Part shown: in pieces, positions 35,707 through 44,279 of the stretch
How the letters are laid out: the number at the start of each line of letters is the position of its first letter
Position numbering within the stretch: the first letter of the stretch is position 1
Notes under the pieces: generated by a model
Seen by the model: only the letters and a program-made list of their open reading frames with translations
What the model was told of the DNA's origin: nothing
The model's database searches: none
Program-made: the position numbers and the translations under genes
Origin: Exiguobacterium sp. BMC-KP
GTDB lineage: Bacteria > Bacillota > Bacilli > Exiguobacteriales > Exiguobacteriaceae
Assembly: GCF_001275385.1 (NCBI RefSeq)
Contig: NZ_LGIW01000015.1
Coordinates: forward strand, 186,001 to 250,000
Direction of reading: 5' to 3'
Length of the DNA stretch: 64,000 bases

Positions 35707-36744
35707 ATGAAAGAAGTCATACGTACGATTGAAGAGCTGGTCTCGATTCCAAGTCCGACAGGTTCGACGAAAGAAGCGATTACATATGTAGAAAAGCGGT
35801 TGATCGGAGAAGGGATCACGTATCGAAAACTCGAGAAAGGGGCCATCTTAGCGACTTTGCCTGGCGCTTCAACTCGCACTCGGTTACTGACGGCACATGT
35901 CGATACACTTGGGGCAATGGTAAAGGAAATTTTGCCTACTGGGCGACTCAGTTTATCACAATTAGGTGGATATGCTTGGACAGCGATCGAAGGTGAGAAC
36001 TGTCTCATTCATAAGATGGACGGTCAGACGATTTCTGGTACGATTGTCTTCCATCATTCAAGTGTGCATACATCGCGCGAGACGAATAAAACGGAACGAT
36101 CTGCTGATAATATTGAAGTACGACTTGATATTCGTTCGACGACAGCAGAAGAGACACGTGTTGCGGGGATTGAAGTCGGAGATATCGTAACGTTTGATCC
36201 GCGTTTCCTATATACAGAAACAGGATTCGTAAAGTCTCGCCATCTTGATGATAAAGCATCAGTTGCTTTGTTGCTCGAATTGATCAAAGAATGGAAAAAC
36301 ATCGAACTACCTCATACGGTACAGCTTCTGATTTCAAATTACGAAGAGGTTGGCTTCGGTGGAAATGCTGGATTCACGGAAGAAGTCGCAGAATACATCG
36401 CGGTCGACATGGGTGCGTTAGGCGATGGTCAGCATTCCGACGAATTCACGGTCTCGATTTGTGCAAAAGATGGTTCTGGTCCATATGACTTGGCGTTACG
36501 TCACCAGTTAACGCGTTTAGCGCAACGCAATAGTATTCCTTATAAAGTTGATATCTATCCGTTCTATAGCTCGGACGCCTCGGCAGCAGTGCGTGCGGGA
36601 CATGACGTTCGACATGGACTGTTTGGTCCAGGGATTGAATCGAGCCATTCTTACGAGCGAACACATGAGACGTCGTTACAAGCGACCTATGATTTGCTAC
36701 ATGCGTATGTAAAGGAGCCGATGGTTGATGAAGACACTGTATGA
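35707..36744 (+). CDS. M42-type metallopeptidase
   Basis: A di-zinc aminopeptidase of the FrvX/YsdC group. About 345 residues. Metal ligands and catalytic residues are apparent in LLTAHVDTLG, KSRHLDDKAS, SNYEEVGFGG, AVDMGALGDG and ESSHSYERTHET. Peptide substrate is unknown. ATG 35707 is nine bases after AGGGAG; an ATG two codons earlier is only three bases away. The stop lies inside yqgQ, so the two are coupled. Confidence 0.88.
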   Translation: MKEVIRTIEELVSIPSPTGSTKEAITYVEKRLIGEGITYRKLEKGAILATLPGASTRTRLLTAHVDTLGAMVKEILPTGRLSLSQLGGYAWTAIEGENCLIHKMDGQTISGTIVFHHSSVHTSRETNKTERSADNIEVRLDIRSTTAEETRVAGIEVGDIVTFDPRFLYTETGFVKSRHLDDKASVALLLELIKEWKNIELPHTVQLLISNYEEVGFGGNAGFTEEVAEYIAVDMGALGDGQHSDEFTVSICAKDGSGPYDLALRHQLTRLAQRNSIPYKVDIYPFYSSDASAAVRAGHDVRHGLFGPGIESSHSYERTHETSLQATYDLLHAYVKEPMVDEDTV

Positions 36745-36931
36745 CGTTCAACAGTTACTCAAGACGTACGGGACATTCATCTATCTTGGGGACCGGGCAT
36801 CCGATATCGCAATGATGATGCTTGAACTCGATGAATTGCAAGAAGCAGGCGTTTTGGAGCAACGTCAGTATGATTCAGCAAAACTCATCTTACGTCATGA
36901 ATTAAAACGTTCACAAAACAACGATATTTAA
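36728..36931 (+). CDS. yqgQ: YqgQ family protein (DUF910)
   Basis: A 67-residue, mostly helical protein (KTLYDVQQLLKTYGTFIYLG, later IAMMMLELDELQEAG) found beside glucokinase in Bacilli. Function unknown; nucleic acid binding has been suggested for the fold. AAAGGAG lies about ten bases before ATG 36728. It overlaps the upstream peptidase gene by 17 bases. glcK follows but has its own promoter. Confidence 0.88.
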   Translation: MKTLYDVQQLLKTYGTFIYLGDRASDIAMMMLELDELQEAGVLEQRQYDSAKLILRHELKRSQNNDI

Positions 36932-36945
36932 GATTGCGCAACCCT

Positions 36946-36974
36946 TTGCGCAATACGAGTGTGTCCGTTAAAAT
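36946..36974 (+). promoter_or_regulatory. Promoter of glcK
   Basis: TTGCGC (36946-36951), 17-base spacer, TAAAAT (36969-36974). The -35 is part of an inverted repeat ATTGCGCAA-CCCT-TTGCGCAAT at 36933-36954. Confidence 0.6.
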
Positions 36975-37014
36975 GAACAAGTAGATATTATATGAGCATA
37001 GGGGAGACAGAGCA

Positions 37015-37965
37015 ATGAAATGGTTACTCGGTATTGATATCGGTGGAACGACAGTCAAGATGGCAATTTTGGATTTGCAGGGTATCATCGTCGAAAAATG
37101 GGAGATTGAAACAGTCATTTTGAATGACGGTGTACAGATTCCAGGGGATATCGCCAAATCATTCTTTGAGAAGTGTCAAGAAAGCAATAAACGTCCAGAA
37201 GATTTCGTCGGAGCGGGCATTGGCGCGCCAGGGTTTATTGATTTCAATACAGGTGTCGTCGAAAAAGCAGTTAATATCGGATGGAATAACTTCGAACTCG
37301 TCGGTGAATTCGAGCGCCTGACAGGTTTGCCAGCAGTGCTTGAGAATGATGCGAACGCTGCGGCAATCGGTGAGATGTGGAAAGGTGCCGGTAGTGGCGC
37401 AACAGAATTGCTGGCGGTCACACTTGGTACGGGTGTCGGTGGTGGTCTAATCACGAACGGACAAATCGTACACGGAACAGTCGGAATGGCTGGAGAAATC
37501 GGTCATATTACGATGTTGCCTGAAGGTGGCGTCATGTGTGGCTGCGGACGGAAAGGATGCCTTGAGACGATTGCGTCCGCAACAGGGATCGCTCGTCTTG
37601 GTCTTGAGAAGCGTAAAGGGCAAGAGACTTTACTTAACGACATCAAGGCAGTGACAGCAAAAGATGTATTCGAAGCGTATGAGAAAAGAGACCGGATTGC
37701 AACGGAAGTCGTGGAAGAGGTGACATTTCACCTCGGACTTGCCATTTCTAACCTAGCAAATAGTATTAATCCGGAAATCATCGTCATTGGTGGTGGTGTT
37801 TCGAAAGCGGGAGAGACGTTACTTGCTCCACTACGTCAACAATTCGAACGCTTTGCTTTACCACGGGTCTTCGGGTCGACGACGTTTAAAATTGCTGAAC
37901 TTGGTAACGATGCAGGAGTCATCGGATGCGCATGGCTTGCTAAACAAATGTTCCTCACAAAATGA
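37015..37965 (+). CDS. glcK: Glucokinase (ROK family)
   Basis: Phosphorylates glucose with ATP to glucose-6-phosphate. 316 residues. The ATP site is LLGIDIGGTTVKMAI at the start. The glucose and zinc region shows EIGHITMLPEGG followed by CGCGRKGCLET, the CxCGxxGCxE of ROK proteins, and VLENDANAAAIGE carries the catalytic Asp. GGGGAGACAGAGC precedes the ATG. Linked to yqgQ as in B. subtilis. It would take up glucose released by the amylase or import. Confidence 0.96.
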   Translation: MKWLLGIDIGGTTVKMAILDLQGIIVEKWEIETVILNDGVQIPGDIAKSFFEKCQESNKRPEDFVGAGIGAPGFIDFNTGVVEKAVNIGWNNFELVGEFERLTGLPAVLENDANAAAIGEMWKGAGSGATELLAVTLGTGVGGGLITNGQIVHGTVGMAGEIGHITMLPEGGVMCGCGRKGCLETIASATGIARLGLEKRKGQETLLNDIKAVTAKDVFEAYEKRDRIATEVVEEVTFHLGLAISNLANSINPEIIVIGGGVSKAGETLLAPLRQQFERFALPRVFGSTTFKIAELGNDAGVIGCAWLAKQMFLTK

Positions 37966-37985
37966 TAATATTCAATTTCAGCAAA

Positions 37986-38012
37986 AGGTTCGCTTCGGCG
38001 AATCTTTTTTTT
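37986..38012 (+). terminator. Terminator of glcK
   Basis: AGGTTCGC-TTCG-GCGAATCT followed by eight T. Confidence 0.93.
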
Positions 38013-38181
38013 GTTTACAAACGTATAGTAAATATGTGATTGTTAAGTATCTTCCGGATTCCGGTTGCATTTTTGTAAAACTAAGCGTAAAATTTTCACG
38101 TGATATGGGTATATGTAAATTATGAGGTAAGTTGTGTGAACTGAAAACAGAAAGCACATGTAAATTAGGAGGCAGGTTTTT

Positions 38182-40104
38182 ATGCAGCAAGACGCAAACA
38201 TCTGGTCGCGAATGCGCCTAAAGATGGGTCAAGGCGTTCGCAGCACTTATAAAGAGCACAAACTCTTTTGGATTGCGACCTTATTGATTTGGTTAAAAAC
38301 GTATTTAGCGTATACACTTTTCTTCAACGTTCCCGTAACGAACTCTGCGCAAGCATTCATTCTACTAATTAATCCAATTAGTTCAGCGCTCTTCATGTTC
38401 GGGTTCAGCTTCTTTTTCCGAGGAAATGTTCAAAAATGGTTCATCTACGGCACACTATTCGTCGCGACACTCGTTTTATATGCGGACATCATTTTCTTCC
38501 GCTTCTTCAATGACTATCTGACGTTGCCAGTACTGTTCCAAACTTCGAACGCGGAGACGGTCTCTGCTTCACTTGGATCCCTTTTAAGCTGGGCTGACTT
38601 ACTAATCGTCGGCGATTTGATCATCTTACCGTTTTTCTTACGGAAAATGGACATGTCAAAAAACGTCGCGTCACGCGGACGTGCGATTCTCGCATTCGTT
38701 GCAGCAGTCGTCGTTTTCCTTGGAAACTTGACGCTTGCTGAGACAGAACGCCCAGAATTATTGACACGTGCTTTTGACCGGGAATTACTCGTTAAAAACA
38801 TTGGAACATTTAACTTCCATATGTATGACGCACTCATCCAGTCGAAGACATCTGCGCAAAAAGCACTTGCAGATAGCTCTGAATTATCAGAAGTGCAGAA
38901 CTTCATCGATTCGAAACATGCTGCACCGAACCCTGCTATGTTTGGGAAATACAAAGGTAAGAACGTTATCGTCGTATCTTTTGAATCGGCTCAATCGTTT
39001 GCAGTTGGCTTAAAAGCACCAAACGGTCAAGAGATTACACCGAACCTGAATAAATTGATCAAGCAATCTCATTCATGGGATAACTTCTATCATAATACAG
39101 GACAAGGGAAAACGTCAGATGCCGAATTTATTCTTGAGAACTCAATCTATCCACTTGGTCGAGGATCTGCATTCTTTACGAATGGGGAGAACGAATTCCG
39201 TGCAACACCTGAAATGTTGAAAGAAGATGGCTATTATTCAGCTGTTTTCCATGCGAATAATAAGTCATTCTGGAATCGAGACATCGTCTACAATAGCTTT
39301 GGCGTCGATCGTTTCTTCTCGGAGACGGATTATGATTTAGGGGACCCAGCAGATTTGACGGAGTGGGGCTTGCTCGATGACAAGTTCTTCGAACAGTCAC
39401 TACCGATGTTAAAAGATTTACCACGTCCGTTCTATTCAAAGTTCATCACGTTAACGAACCACTATCCATTTGAGATGCCAAAACCAGAAGACGAACTTGT
39501 ACCACCGCTTGAGACGAGTTCTACGACGCTCAATCATTACGTTCAGGCACTGGCATATCAAGATATGGCACTCGGTAAATTCATTGAAGGTCTGAAAAAA
39601 GATGGTACGTGGGATGATACGATCTTCATGGTCTATGGTGATCATTATGGTATTTCGACAAACCATAATGCTGCGATGGCAGAGCTTATGAAAAAAGATG
39701 AATTAACATCGTATGATGTTGCGCAACTTCAACGTGTGCCATTCGTGATCCATTTGCCGGGTCAATCGAAAGGTGTTAAACACGAAAATGTTGCGAGTCA
39801 AATCGATATCAAACCAACATTGCTTCACCTGTTAGGTCATGATTTCAAGAATGAGGTCTTGTTCGGTACCGATCTCTTCTCGAAACAACATAAAGATTAT
39901 GCGTTGTTCCGTGACGGTTCTGTCGTAACAGACAAAACGGTCTACACGCAAGAAACATGTTATGACCGCAAGACAGGAGAAGAAGTAGATGGGGAACTAG
40001 CAGAGATGTGTAAACAGTCCACGAAACAATCTGAGAAAGAATTAGAACTCTCAGATAAAGTCATCTATGGTGACTTGCTCCGTTTCCTGCAAACTTCAAA
40101 ATAA
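38182..40104 (+). CDS. Lipoteichoic acid synthase family protein
   Basis: Transfers glycerol phosphate from phosphatidylglycerol to growing lipoteichoic acid outside the membrane. 640 residues: five transmembrane helices within about 1-180, then an extracellular sulfatase-like domain. NVIVVSFESAQSF, the nucleophile threonine in NTGQGKTSDAEF, and MVYGDHYGIS with metal ligands are evident. Position matches B. subtilis yqgS, one of several LtaS paralogues, so it may be a secondary or the main enzyme. AGGAGGCAGG precedes the ATG. The 216 bases before it contain no gene. Confidence 0.92.
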   Translation: MQQDANIWSRMRLKMGQGVRSTYKEHKLFWIATLLIWLKTYLAYTLFFNVPVTNSAQAFILLINPISSALFMFGFSFFFRGNVQKWFIYGTLFVATLVLYADIIFFRFFNDYLTLPVLFQTSNAETVSASLGSLLSWADLLIVGDLIILPFFLRKMDMSKNVASRGRAILAFVAAVVVFLGNLTLAETERPELLTRAFDRELLVKNIGTFNFHMYDALIQSKTSAQKALADSSELSEVQNFIDSKHAAPNPAMFGKYKGKNVIVVSFESAQSFAVGLKAPNGQEITPNLNKLIKQSHSWDNFYHNTGQGKTSDAEFILENSIYPLGRGSAFFTNGENEFRATPEMLKEDGYYSAVFHANNKSFWNRDIVYNSFGVDRFFSETDYDLGDPADLTEWGLLDDKFFEQSLPMLKDLPRPFYSKFITLTNHYPFEMPKPEDELVPPLETSSTTLNHYVQALAYQDMALGKFIEGLKKDGTWDDTIFMVYGDHYGISTNHNAAMAELMKKDELTSYDVAQLQRVPFVIHLPGQSKGVKHENVASQIDIKPTLLHLLGHDFKNEVLFGTDLFSKQHKDYALFRDGSVVTDKTVYTQETCYDRKTGEEVDGELAEMCKQSTKQSEKELELSDKVIYGDLLRFLQTSK

Positions 40105-40113
40105 GACGATGAG

Positions 40114-40149
40114 AACGAATCTACTTTCGAGTGGATTCGTTTTTTTTTT
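40114..40149 (+). terminator. Terminator of the LTA synthase gene
   Basis: AACGAATCTACT and AGTGGATTCGTT pair around TTCG, then nine T. Confidence 0.93.
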
Positions 40150-40163
40150 GTAGAAAGACAAAT

Positions 40164-40196
40164 AAAAAGAGAGATGCACGAGGCACCTCTCTTTTT
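40164..40196. terminator. Terminator of yqgW
   Basis: AAAAAGAGAGATGC and GGCACCTCTCTTTTT pair with small mismatches; T-runs on both strands. Confidence 0.75.
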
Positions 40197-40208
40197 AGCG
40201 TATGCTGA

Positions 40209-40388
40209 TTACGATGGAATACCGCCGTAAATCAATGTCGCAATCCCGAACCAGCCGAATAAGACGACAGTTAGGCCTGCGAATACGAGTGGAAACATTT
40301 GGCGTTTCTTAAGTGAACGAACGACGGCCCAAACGCCGACGAGTGCGACGAAGAAGAAAAGCCAACCGATTGGTTGATCCAAATGCAT
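40209..40388 (-). CDS. yqgW: Small membrane protein YqgW (DUF2759)
   Basis: 59 residues starting MHLDQPIGWLFFFVALVGVW, with two transmembrane helices separated by a basic RSLKKRQ loop. This is the DUF2759 family of Bacilli. AAGGGGGAG is seven bases before this ATG; an upstream ATG would add seven residues without a proper ribosome site. Divergent from yqgX, as in B. subtilis. Function unknown. Confidence 0.85.
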   Translation of the reverse strand: MHLDQPIGWLFFFVALVGVWAVVRSLKKRQMFPLVFAGLTVVLFGWFGIATLIYGGIPS

Positions 40389-40556
40389 GACGTACTCCCC
40401 CTTAAACAATCACGTTATGAATTTCACGAAGATTTCACTTAAATCTCACTTTTTAGTTTATCCGACTCGCGGGATAAAGTCGAGAGGGCGTTGCAGGAAC
40501 TTTCGACAATTTCGTGTATAGTAGGGGAAGAGTCTATTGTAAAGGGGTTTTATAGA

Positions 40557-41174
40557 ATGGAAATCGTAATGATCACTTCCGGTATGGCATCTGAAAATGG
40601 TTATTTATTGTTTAAGGACAAAGAATGTCTCGTTATTGATCCTGGGACAGAGGATATGCGTTTTTTCGATGAAATTGAAAGTCGAGGAGCATCTTTAAAA
40701 GGAATCTTGTTGACGCATGCCCATTTTGACCATATCGGAGGTGTCGATATGTTACGGCGTTTTACAAAAGCACCGGTTTATGTTCATACGGAAGAAGCAG
40801 GCTGGCTTGGTAATCCAGAATGGAATGGTTCAGCAAAATTCGGTATGCCACCAATGCGGATGAAACCAGCAGACCAAATGTTGCAACCAGGACGATTGAC
40901 AATTGGTAGCTTTTCGATGCATGTATTAGAGACGCCTGGTCATTCACCAGGAAGTGTGACGTTCTACTTCAAAGGAGAGCGGATTGCGTTCGGTGGAGAT
41001 CTCTTATTCCAGCAAGGAGTAGGGCGGACGGATCTTTATGGTGGGGATCAGGATGTGTTGATGCGTTCACTTGATCGAATCATTGCTGAACTACCGGCAG
41101 ATACAACGGTTTATCCGGGGCACGGTCCGAGTACGACGATTCGTCAGGAAATGAAATCTAATCCATTCCTATAA
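40557..41174 (+). CDS. yqgX: Metallo-beta-lactamase fold hydrolase YqgX
   Basis: A 205-residue glyoxalase II-like hydrolase. Zinc ligands are in LTHAHFDHIGG (HxHxDH), TPGHSPGS, GGDLLFQQGVGRTDL and YPGHGP. The substrate is not defined for the YqgX group; a thioester such as S-lactoyl-bacillithiol is a reasonable idea but unproven. I start at ATG 40557, just after AAAGGGG, not at the TTG further upstream. Confidence 0.92.
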   Translation: MEIVMITSGMASENGYLLFKDKECLVIDPGTEDMRFFDEIESRGASLKGILLTHAHFDHIGGVDMLRRFTKAPVYVHTEEAGWLGNPEWNGSAKFGMPPMRMKPADQMLQPGRLTIGSFSMHVLETPGHSPGSVTFYFKGERIAFGGDLLFQQGVGRTDLYGGDQDVLMRSLDRIIAELPADTTVYPGHGPSTTIRQEMKSNPFL

Positions 41175-41178
41175 TAGA

Positions 41179-41212
41179 AAACTCGCCATCCAAAAGGATG
41201 ACGAGTTTTTTT
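41179..41212. terminator. Bidirectional terminator between yqgX and yqgY
   Basis: AAACTCGCCATCC-AAAA-GGATGACGAGTTT with T-runs on both sides. Confidence 0.92.
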
Positions 41213-41214
41213 GA

Positions 41215-41478
41215 TTACATCTGGAAATTCGACCAGTACGTAAAGACGATGAAAAATACAGTTAAGTAAGCTCCAAAGATGTAGACATACGTTTTTTCAG
41301 TTAAGCGCAAGTAACCAAGCGCTGCAAAAAAGACGGTTTGTGCCAAGAAGACAAAGCCCATGACTAAAAATGAATCCGTATGCTCACTTGAGCTTGCATC
41401 GCCACCCAATGCGCCGATAAATGCCATGACTGCGATAATACCAGTCCAGAAACCGAGTACGCGGTACATTCTCCCCAT
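41215..41478 (-). CDS. yqgY: Membrane protein YqgY (DUF2626)
   Basis: 87 residues with three transmembrane helices, beginning MGRMYRVLGFWTGIIAVMAF, characteristic of DUF2626. An acidic loop (GGDASSSEHTDS) separates the first two helices. AGGGGG is eight bases before the ATG. It diverges from the Spx-family gene; the 224 bases between hold the 11-bp repeats described at 41609. Function unknown. Confidence 0.85.
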   Translation of the reverse strand: MGRMYRVLGFWTGIIAVMAFIGALGGDASSSEHTDSFLVMGFVFLAQTVFFAALGYLRLTEKTYVYIFGAYLTVFFIVFTYWSNFQM

Positions 41479-41608
41479 TCCTATAACCCCCTAAATCCGA
41501 CAGATAGTCAATATACGTACTTATTTTACCAAGCAAACAATCATCCGTCTATCCTGTTCTAGTGATTGTTAAGGAATAACTGTGAACAAAAGATGAAGTT
41601 TCAAAAAA

Positions 41609-41641
41609 AGTTGTACAATAGTTGTACAAAAGGTGTACAAA
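41609..41641 (+). repeat. Three tandem 11-bp repeats (operator-like)
   Basis: AGTTGTACAAT, AGTTGTACAAA and AGGTGTACAAA follow each other without a gap. Each holds a (T)TGTACAA core that is itself palindromic. The third overlaps the -35 of the next promoter. Confidence 0.9.
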
Positions 41642-41662
41642 GTCAAAATAGCATGCTATAGT
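41634..41662 (+). promoter_or_regulatory. Promoter of the Spx/MgsR-family gene
   Basis: TGTACA (41634-41639), 17-base spacer, TATAGT (41657-41662) with a TGC extension directly before the -10. Confidence 0.65.
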
Positions 41663-41702
41663 AACTGTAATGAAACCCCACACTTTGAGAGGAGGAGCAA
41701 AA

Positions 41703-42089
41703 ATGGCGAATGAACTAGTCTTTTTCACATATCCAAGTTGTACATCATGTCGTAAAACGAAATCATGGTTAAAAGAGGAACATGTTGATGTAGAGGAACG
41801 TCATCTGTTCAGAAATGCTCCAACAGTTGATGAACTCATGGAACTGTTGAAATTATCGACGGATGGGATTGAAAGTTTGCTCGCAACACGCAGCCAAGCT
41901 TTTAAAGACCTCGGTATTGATATTGAAGACATGAAACTTAGTGAGTTATTACGCCTCATGAGTGACAATCCGAAATTGTTACGCCGCCCGATCATCACTG
42001 ATGGAAAACAACTCGTTATCGGTTACGATAAACCAGGTCTTGAGACATTGGCGAAGCGTAAACATCGGACAATTGCACACGTATCCTAA
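41703..42089 (+). CDS. mgsR: Spx/MgsR family transcriptional regulator
   Basis: ArsC-like protein of the Spx family, which acts by binding the RNA polymerase alpha C-terminal domain. 128 residues. The redox CxxC is in FTYPSCTSCRKTK (residues 8-20), followed by ERHLFRNAPT; the conserved RRPIITDG with RPI motif is near residue 97. GGAGGAGCAAAA precedes ATG 41703. Position after yqgY and before comGA corresponds to B. subtilis yqgZ (mgsR), a stress regulator, so I use that name; plain Spx is possible. Confidence 0.85.
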   Translation: MANELVFFTYPSCTSCRKTKSWLKEEHVDVEERHLFRNAPTVDELMELLKLSTDGIESLLATRSQAFKDLGIDIEDMKLSELLRLMSDNPKLLRRPIITDGKQLVIGYDKPGLETLAKRKHRTIAHVS

Positions 42090-42119
42090 AGAAGCCGGTT
42101 TGGTCGGCTTCTTTTTTTT
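42089..42119 (+). terminator. Terminator of mgsR
   Basis: AAGAAGCCG-GTTTGGT-CGGCTTCTT followed by T residues. Confidence 0.93.
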
Positions 42120-42151
42120 GTGTATTGTGTGCTGTAAGGAGGTGAATCGAA

Positions 42152-42994
42152 GTGAAGGAATGGACGACAGATCTCATGGAACGATTCGAAATGCTTGGTG
42201 CAACAGATGTTCATTTCGTACCGAACGAAGCGTGCGTCCGGATTGTTTGTCGAACGAACGACGGACTATGTGAACAAGAAGATGTCGAACTCACACTTTA
42301 CCGAACGCTCGTCAGTCATGTTCGGTATGAAGCGAACTTAAAAGAACAAAATGAACGGATTCCGCAAAGTGGTTTGTATCCGCATGGGAAAAAGGGAATG
42401 CGCGTCTCTTTGTTGCCGAGTCGACAGGGAGATGCGATGTCGTGGCGTTTTTATCGATCGACGGTTTCGCGAGAGTTGGCATTACGGACGCTACATGACC
42501 AGCTCGACTTCGACTGGTTAGCAGACCAGCGACATGGCTGTATCATCATCTCGGGATCAACAGGAGCGGGGAAAACGACGATGTTATACTCCTTGATGCA
42601 TGCAATGGATGAAAAACGAATCATCTCGATTGAAGATCCGGTGGAATGTACGGTACCGAACGTCTTACAACTGGAACTAAATGAAAAGGCTGGATTTACT
42701 GCTACGCGATGTTTTGAAGAGATATTACGGGCGGACCCGGACTGGATTGCTTTTGGTGAAATACGGACGAGGGAGGCAGCGCGTTTGACGATCAATGCCG
42801 CACTCAGTGGGCACGTCGTGTTGTTTACGTTACACGCCGGAAGTATTGACGAGGCACGATTGCGATTACGTAGCTTAGGTGTCGAAGAGTCAGAACTGGC
42901 TGTCTGTCAACGGATCATTCATCTCGAGCGAAAAGGAGAGGATGTACGCTGTACCGTCAGAAACTTACAAGCCGCGATCAAAGTCGGTTCTTAA
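42152..42994 (+). CDS. comGA: Competence pseudopilus assembly ATPase ComGA
   Basis: GspE/PilB-type ATPase that powers assembly of the DNA-uptake pseudopilus. 280 residues. Walker A is SGSTGAGKTTML, the Asp box SIEDPVEC follows, Walker B is WIAFGEIRTREAA, and the His box is LFTLHAGSIDEA. It is shorter than the B. subtilis protein and seems to lack part of the N-terminal region. The start is GTG 42152 with AAGGAGGTGAATCGA upstream. First gene of comGA-GG, which would need ComK-type activation; no K-box is evident. Confidence 0.93.
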   Translation: MKEWTTDLMERFEMLGATDVHFVPNEACVRIVCRTNDGLCEQEDVELTLYRTLVSHVRYEANLKEQNERIPQSGLYPHGKKGMRVSLLPSRQGDAMSWRFYRSTVSRELALRTLHDQLDFDWLADQRHGCIIISGSTGAGKTTMLYSLMHAMDEKRIISIEDPVECTVPNVLQLELNEKAGFTATRCFEEILRADPDWIAFGEIRTREAARLTINAALSGHVVLFTLHAGSIDEARLRLRSLGVEESELAVCQRIIHLERKGEDVRCTVRNLQAAIKVGS

Positions 42995-43950
42995 AACGTT
43001 ATCATCGACTGTTATCAAAAGGTATCTCAGCGAAGGAAACGCTGCTCATTCTGAAACGATTTGAGCGTCACCCGTTTTCTAAGGTGGTCGGGGAAATGGC
43101 GCGTCGCCTTGAAAATGGCGAATCCTTTTCAGCATCGCTTGAACCACTTGCTTTAACGAATGCATTAAAACGACTCCTGTTTGTCGGAGAGAAGACGGAA
43201 AGACCCTTACTCGTTCTGCGTCAAATCGTGAAACTACTTGATCTTGAAACAGAAATGCGGTCGAAATTTTGGAAGATGATCCGCTATCCCCTTGTTTTAG
43301 CGACTAGTCTATTCCTCCTGTTCTTCTTTTACGCCCTCTACGTATTCCCGTCTCTTCTCGAGATGTCGGATCCAAAAACCCTCCCATCTTTTCTTCAACT
43401 CCTTCTTCATCCCGCAGCGAAATATGTTCTCGCAAGTATTCCTGTCCTTTTGTTAATCTTTAGCTACCTCTTTTTCCGTCTCTTCCCGTTGACACGTATT
43501 TTACGACTCAAACCACTACAGCGCTTGATTCGTCTGTATTACAGCTATTTATTTACAATCGAAGTGGGCTCATTCATTGATGCTGGTTTCTCACTCGAAG
43601 AAACATTTCGTCACCTCGAGCAAGGACAAGCGAATAAAAAAGGTCATCTGTATGCGCGTTTGCATGCTAAACAGCAAGCAGGAGAGCCACTTGCAGAAGC
43701 GCTTGGTGAAGATGAAATCATCGAAGCTGAGACGATTGGGATCGTCCATTTGGCGCGAGAAAGTGGTGATCTTGGTCCATTGTTACTTGAACAAGCGACA
43801 CTCTTACATGAAGCAATGGAAGAAGAACTGGAGAAGAAATTGCTGTGGATTGAGCCGATTTTATACGGCGGATTAACGATCATGACCGGAACGTTGTTTC
43901 TCATCTTGTATTATCCGATTCAGCTAGCGATTCAGCAGCTTCCATTTTAG
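42949..43950 (+). CDS. comGB: Competence pseudopilus membrane protein ComGB (non-standard start)
   Basis: GspF-type platform protein. The conserved open frame extends well upstream of GTG 43084: YRQKLTSRDQSRFLKRYH, then LLSKGISAKETLLILKRF, as expected for the ComGB N-terminus. No ATG, GTG or TTG exists in that frame there; the best candidate is CTG 42949, ten bases after AAAGGAG within the comGA 3' end. That gives 333 residues, a normal length, against 288 from GTG 43084. Three hydrophobic segments are seen (about residues 115-140, 160-185 and near the C-terminus). Confidence 0.8.
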   Translation: MYRQKLTSRDQSRFLKRYHRLLSKGISAKETLLILKRFERHPFSKVVGEMARRLENGESFSASLEPLALTNALKRLLFVGEKTERPLLVLRQIVKLLDLETEMRSKFWKMIRYPLVLATSLFLLFFFYALYVFPSLLEMSDPKTLPSFLQLLLHPAAKYVLASIPVLLLIFSYLFFRLFPLTRILRLKPLQRLIRLYYSYLFTIEVGSFIDAGFSLEETFRHLEQGQANKKGHLYARLHAKQQAGEPLAEALGEDEIIEAETIGIVHLARESGDLGPLLLEQATLLHEAMEEELEKKLLWIEPILYGGLTIMTGTLFLILYYPIQLAIQQLPF

Positions 43951-43964
43951 ACAGAGGAGACGAT

Positions 43965-44279
43965 ATGATGAAACAATTCTTAAAACGACAAGATGGATTC
44001 ACCTTACTTGAAATGGCAGCTGTCTTACTGATCATCTCATTGTTACTGCTCGTCTTGATTCCGACGATGACGAGCGGGAAAGATCAAGCGAAAGGTGTCA
44101 GTTGCGAAGCGAACATTCGGGTCATTCGGTCGGAGGTAAACCTTTACTATGCCAAAGAGAAGAAGTATCCGGAATCGCTCCAGACGATCAATCGCGGAAC
44201 CGCTGATAAACCAAATGCCCTTGTCTGTGATCAGGAGACGTACACCTATGATCCGAAGACCGGCGAACTTACGAAGTGA
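43965..44279 (+). CDS. comGC: Major competence pseudopilin ComGC
   Basis: Main subunit of the pseudopilus. About 104 residues with a short leader and the prepilin peptidase site QDG|FTLLEMAAVLLI (Glu at +5) followed by a hydrophobic helix. Two cysteines (SCEANIR and LVCDQE) could form the stabilising bridge. ATG 43965 and 43968 are both possible starts; AGAGGAG favours the second. The end overlaps comGD. Confidence 0.94.
   Translation: MMKQFLKRQDGFTLLEMAAVLLIISLLLLVLIPTMTSGKDQAKGVSCEANIRVIRSEVNLYYAKEKKYPESLQTINRGTADKPNALVCDQETYTYDPKTGELTK

Noticed and set aside
42942-43064. ATG 42942 as the comGB start
   Set aside because: That frame ends at 43064 and its translation does not resemble ComGB; it overlaps the real frame.
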